Below are positions 62,416 through 64,000 of a stretch of 64,000 nt of DNA, piece by piece. Source of the DNA: Oligoflexus sp. (GTDB lineage: Bacteria > Bdellovibrionota_B > Oligoflexia > Oligoflexales > Oligoflexaceae). Every line of letters begins with the position of its first letter. Position 1 is the stretch's first letter. A program made the position numbers and the translations under genes. The notes beneath the pieces are model-generated. The model saw only the letters and a program-made list of their open reading frames with translations. It was not told the DNA's origin and did no database searches. The stretch is taken from contig NZ_DASTAT010000097.1 of assembly GCF_035712445.1 (NCBI RefSeq), positions 1 through 64,000 of the forward strand, in the 5' to 3' direction.

Positions 62416-63089
62416 ACCTTCATCTGCACGCCGATTTTAAAACTCAGCGCCTGATAGTCAGACGACTGAGGCACACGGCCTTCGATATCCGCACCTGTGC
62501 CACTGGTCAGAGTCAGTTTGTTACCGGGAGCCACGTCCTCGCGTTCGAGGCGTCCGGCCGCCGCATCCCAGGTCTGCTGAGCGCTATCCCACTGCACACC
62601 GGCCAGGAACGAAAGACGCTCGTTCATGCGGCGGGTCACCGAAAATTCGTGACGCAAAGATCTTTGGGACATGCCGGAGAGATGGAGGTTCTGGGCGCTG
62701 CTGGCGGTGGAAATATTCCGGTCCTGCTCGCCCTGGCCCATGGAAAAGCCCAAATTGTAGGCCAATTTCCACTGTTCGGTCAGATCGTAGTCTACATTCA
62801 GGCCGAGACCGAGGGTCCGGGCCTGGTAGCTGTTCAGATAGGTGGCGCTTTCGTCCTCACGAAAAACCGACCAGCGCTGCTCGACGAATTCGACCCGGGG
62901 ACTCAGAGCCCAGGCGCCAGCATCGTAGAGTACGACATTGCAGCCTAAACCCACGCCAGTCAACGAATCCAGAGAGCCTTCGCTGCTGGAGCCGCCGCCG
63001 ATAAAGGGCGCAAGATCACAGGAAACTTCATTCCTCTGCGAAACCTGAGTATTCAATGCGGCCAAAGCCAATGCTGCGATCCAAACCAT
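62400..63089 (-). CDS. Putative outer-membrane beta-barrel protein
   Basis: A 229-residue protein with a short signal peptide (MVWIAALALAALNTQ) and repeated amphipathic strands (ALSPRVEFVEQRWSVF; YQARTLGLGLNVDYDLT; EFSVTRRMNERLSFLAGV), ending in the polar-hydrophobic SFKIGVQMKVYSTL. This fits an eight- to ten-stranded barrel. Two cysteines (Cys24, Cys50) may form a disulfide. Function unknown. Confidence 0.7.
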   Translation of the reverse strand: MVWIAALALAALNTQVSQRNEVSCDLAPFIGGGSSSEGSLDSLTGVGLGCNVVLYDAGAWALSPRVEFVEQRWSVFREDESATYLNSYQARTLGLGLNVDYDLTEQWKLAYNLGFSMGQGEQDRNISTASSAQNLHLSGMSQRSLRHEFSVTRRMNERLSFLAGVQWDSAQQTWDAAAGRLEREDVAPGNKLTLTSGTGADIEGRVPQSSDYQALSFKIGVQMKVYSTL

Positions 63090-63328
63090 AAAGTGGTCCT
63101 ACCCCTTGAATTTCTAGCGAGACTTGGTTTACTAAAGATTCGATGGCGAGTCCAGATCAAAAGGCAGCTTTGGCGCGTCAATATTGAGGAATCGTTCTCA
63201 GCCTTATTGACTCAGGTAAGGCAGTTTATCCCAAAGCGCGGATGCCTATGCTAAGATTCGAAATGGAGACGGTTCGGTCTCCCCAGCAATCCACTCTTTT
63301 CTCAAATTTGATTGGAGAACCAGCGTTG

Positions 63329-63646
63329 TTGTGGAAAGTCTATAACATTGAAACCGGAAAAATCATGAAGGCGGGATTCGAGTCCGAGGATGATGCCAAG
63401 GACTGGGTCGATACTCGCTTCGAAGACCTTGCCGATGAATATGCGGTCGAAGAAATGGACCAGGACGAGGAAGATGATTGGCGTGAAGCCAATGAAGAGG
63501 ACGCCGACGAGGTGGTCGCTGCCCCCGTCGCTGAAGACGAAGTTGAATTCGCTGATGATGATGACGAGTATCTGGACGAAGACGACGAGGATTCCGATGA
63601 AGAATCCCTCGACGAAGTCTTTGAAGACGATGATGACGAAGACTGA
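63329..63646 (+). CDS. Small very acidic protein
   Basis: About 105 residues from TTG 63329 (or TTG 63326) with GGAGAA 6-9 bp upstream; a start at 63242 would add an unrelated leader. A short folded N-terminus (WKVYNIETGKIMKAGFESEDDAKDWVDTRF), as in small Tudor- or SH3-like domains, is followed by a C-terminal half made mostly of Asp and Glu. Such tails often mimic nucleic acid or bind basic proteins. No family recognised. Confidence 0.7.
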   Translation: MWKVYNIETGKIMKAGFESEDDAKDWVDTRFEDLADEYAVEEMDQDEEDDWREANEEDADEVVAAPVAEDEVEFADDDDEYLDEDDEDSDEESLDEVFEDDDDED

Positions 63647-63671
63647 GTGATTCGACAGCCTGGCTCCGCAA

Positions 63672-64000
63672 TCACTCGGCTGATCTTCCCTCATGAAGAT
63701 CGCCGAGTGTTCGTTCCATCCTGCCCAGCGCATCCCGAACTTCCCAGCTTTGAATGGAAAGCGGTGGCACAAAGTACATCGTATTGCCGAGCGTTCGCAT
63801 GAGCAGGCCGTGACGTCGTGCGACGCCTGGGACCTTTTGCGCCAACGGATGGAAATAATCCCCGGGCCCCGATCCCGGCAATTCAAAGGCTAAAATGCCC
63901 CCGATGGCGCGAGGCGAGACAAGGTCAAAGGCCCGAGCGCGGTTTTCAATCCAAAGAGTGCATTCCTCTTCCATGGCCCGCACGCGATCCAGAATCCTTT
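63672..64000 (-). CDS. bioA: Adenosylmethionine-8-amino-7-oxononanoate aminotransferase, C-terminal part
   Basis: The frame enters from the right edge and ends at 63672 with about 109 residues visible. The sequence LVSPRAIGGILAFEL, then RTLGNTMYFVPPLSI, matches the C-terminal domain of class III (BioA-type) aminotransferases, which use SAM to make DAPA in biotin synthesis. The PLP lysine lies outside the window, so BioA against other class III enzymes is judged from the GNTMYFVPP block only. Confidence 0.8.
   Translation of the reverse strand, partial: RILDRVRAMEEECTLWIENRARAFDLVSPRAIGGILAFELPGSGPGDYFHPLAQKVPGVARRHGLLMRTLGNTMYFVPPLSIQSWEVRDALGRMERTLGDLHEGRSAE

Noticed and set aside
63302..63886. 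Minus-strand frame opposite the acidic protein
   Set aside because: It arises from the complement of the Asp/Glu codons (GAC/GAA), giving Val/Ile/Phe or Ser runs; not a real gene.

Overview
The window is an ordinary stretch of a Gram-negative bacterial chromosome, moderately GC-rich and tightly packed, with about 58 protein genes on both strands and no rRNA, tRNA, CRISPR array, insertion sequence or phage gene that I can see. Gram-negative features are plain: many Lol-type lipoprotein signals, two outer-membrane-barrel-like proteins, a phosphoethanolamine-transferase-like enzyme, a LolD/YbbA-type ABC transporter and TatC. A TIGR02147-type regulator, a CFI-box protein, several secreted metalloproteases and many lineage-specific lipoproteins suggest the Bdellovibrionota/Oligoflexia neighbourhood. 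That placement is inference from family content, not a search.

Layout. 1-2 kb: end of a YbbP-type permease, its ATPase and TesA (one minus-strand unit). 2-5 kb: lysA, acuI and a lipoprotein. 4.8-12.2 kb: a membrane-bound CheA-like kinase, aminopeptidase N, a CFI-box membrane protein and a metallo-beta-lactamase-fold hydrolase. 12.2-14 kb: a small 33-bp tandem repeat, then rpsP-rimM-trmD. 14-24.4 kb: two methyltransferases, a periplasmic binding protein, NAD-dependent DNA ligase, prephenate dehydratase, a thioredoxin-fold lipoprotein, galE and a phosphoethanolamine transferase. 24.5-33.3 kb: a metzincin lipoprotein, aguA-aguB (arginine-derived putrescine), a small secreted protein, then yicC-gmk-rsh. 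33.5-39.2 kb: small unknowns, a lipoprotein, an alpha/beta hydrolase, a Ser/Thr kinase and an acyl-CoA dehydrogenase. 39.3-43.4 kb: the accessory cassette described below. 43.5-49 kb: a lipoprotein with a discoidin-like domain, a soluble helical protein, a cytochrome-c-like lipoprotein and a GT39-type glycosyltransferase. 48.8-58.4 kb: recD2, hpf, mobA, a triple zinc-finger protein, an EamA transporter, a pair of M16 peptidases, an outer-membrane-like protein and tatC. 58.4-64 kb: polA, an EVE-domain protein, a 2H-phosphoesterase-like lipoprotein, a beta-barrel protein, a very acidic small protein and the end of bioA.

The most interesting region is 39.3-43.4 kb. A TIGR02147-type regulator is followed by two small secreted proteins, a membrane-anchored protein resembling SdpA/DUF5819, and an HTTM (SdpB-like) membrane protein fused to a DCC thiol-oxidoreductase domain. 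In Bacillus, SdpA and SdpB mature the secreted toxin SdpC, so this may be a Gram-negative Sdp-like peptide-maturation system. Two inverted repeats with identical 7-bp arms and an identical 14-bp gap (GTTCGCA-N14-TGCGAAC) lie before the regulator gene and before the main secreted-peptide gene, which ties the cassette together as one regulon. A second striking item is a protein with three fingers of classical C2H2-type spacing (52.4-53.1 kb), whose leader can form two mutually exclusive hairpins, one of which buries its own start codon.
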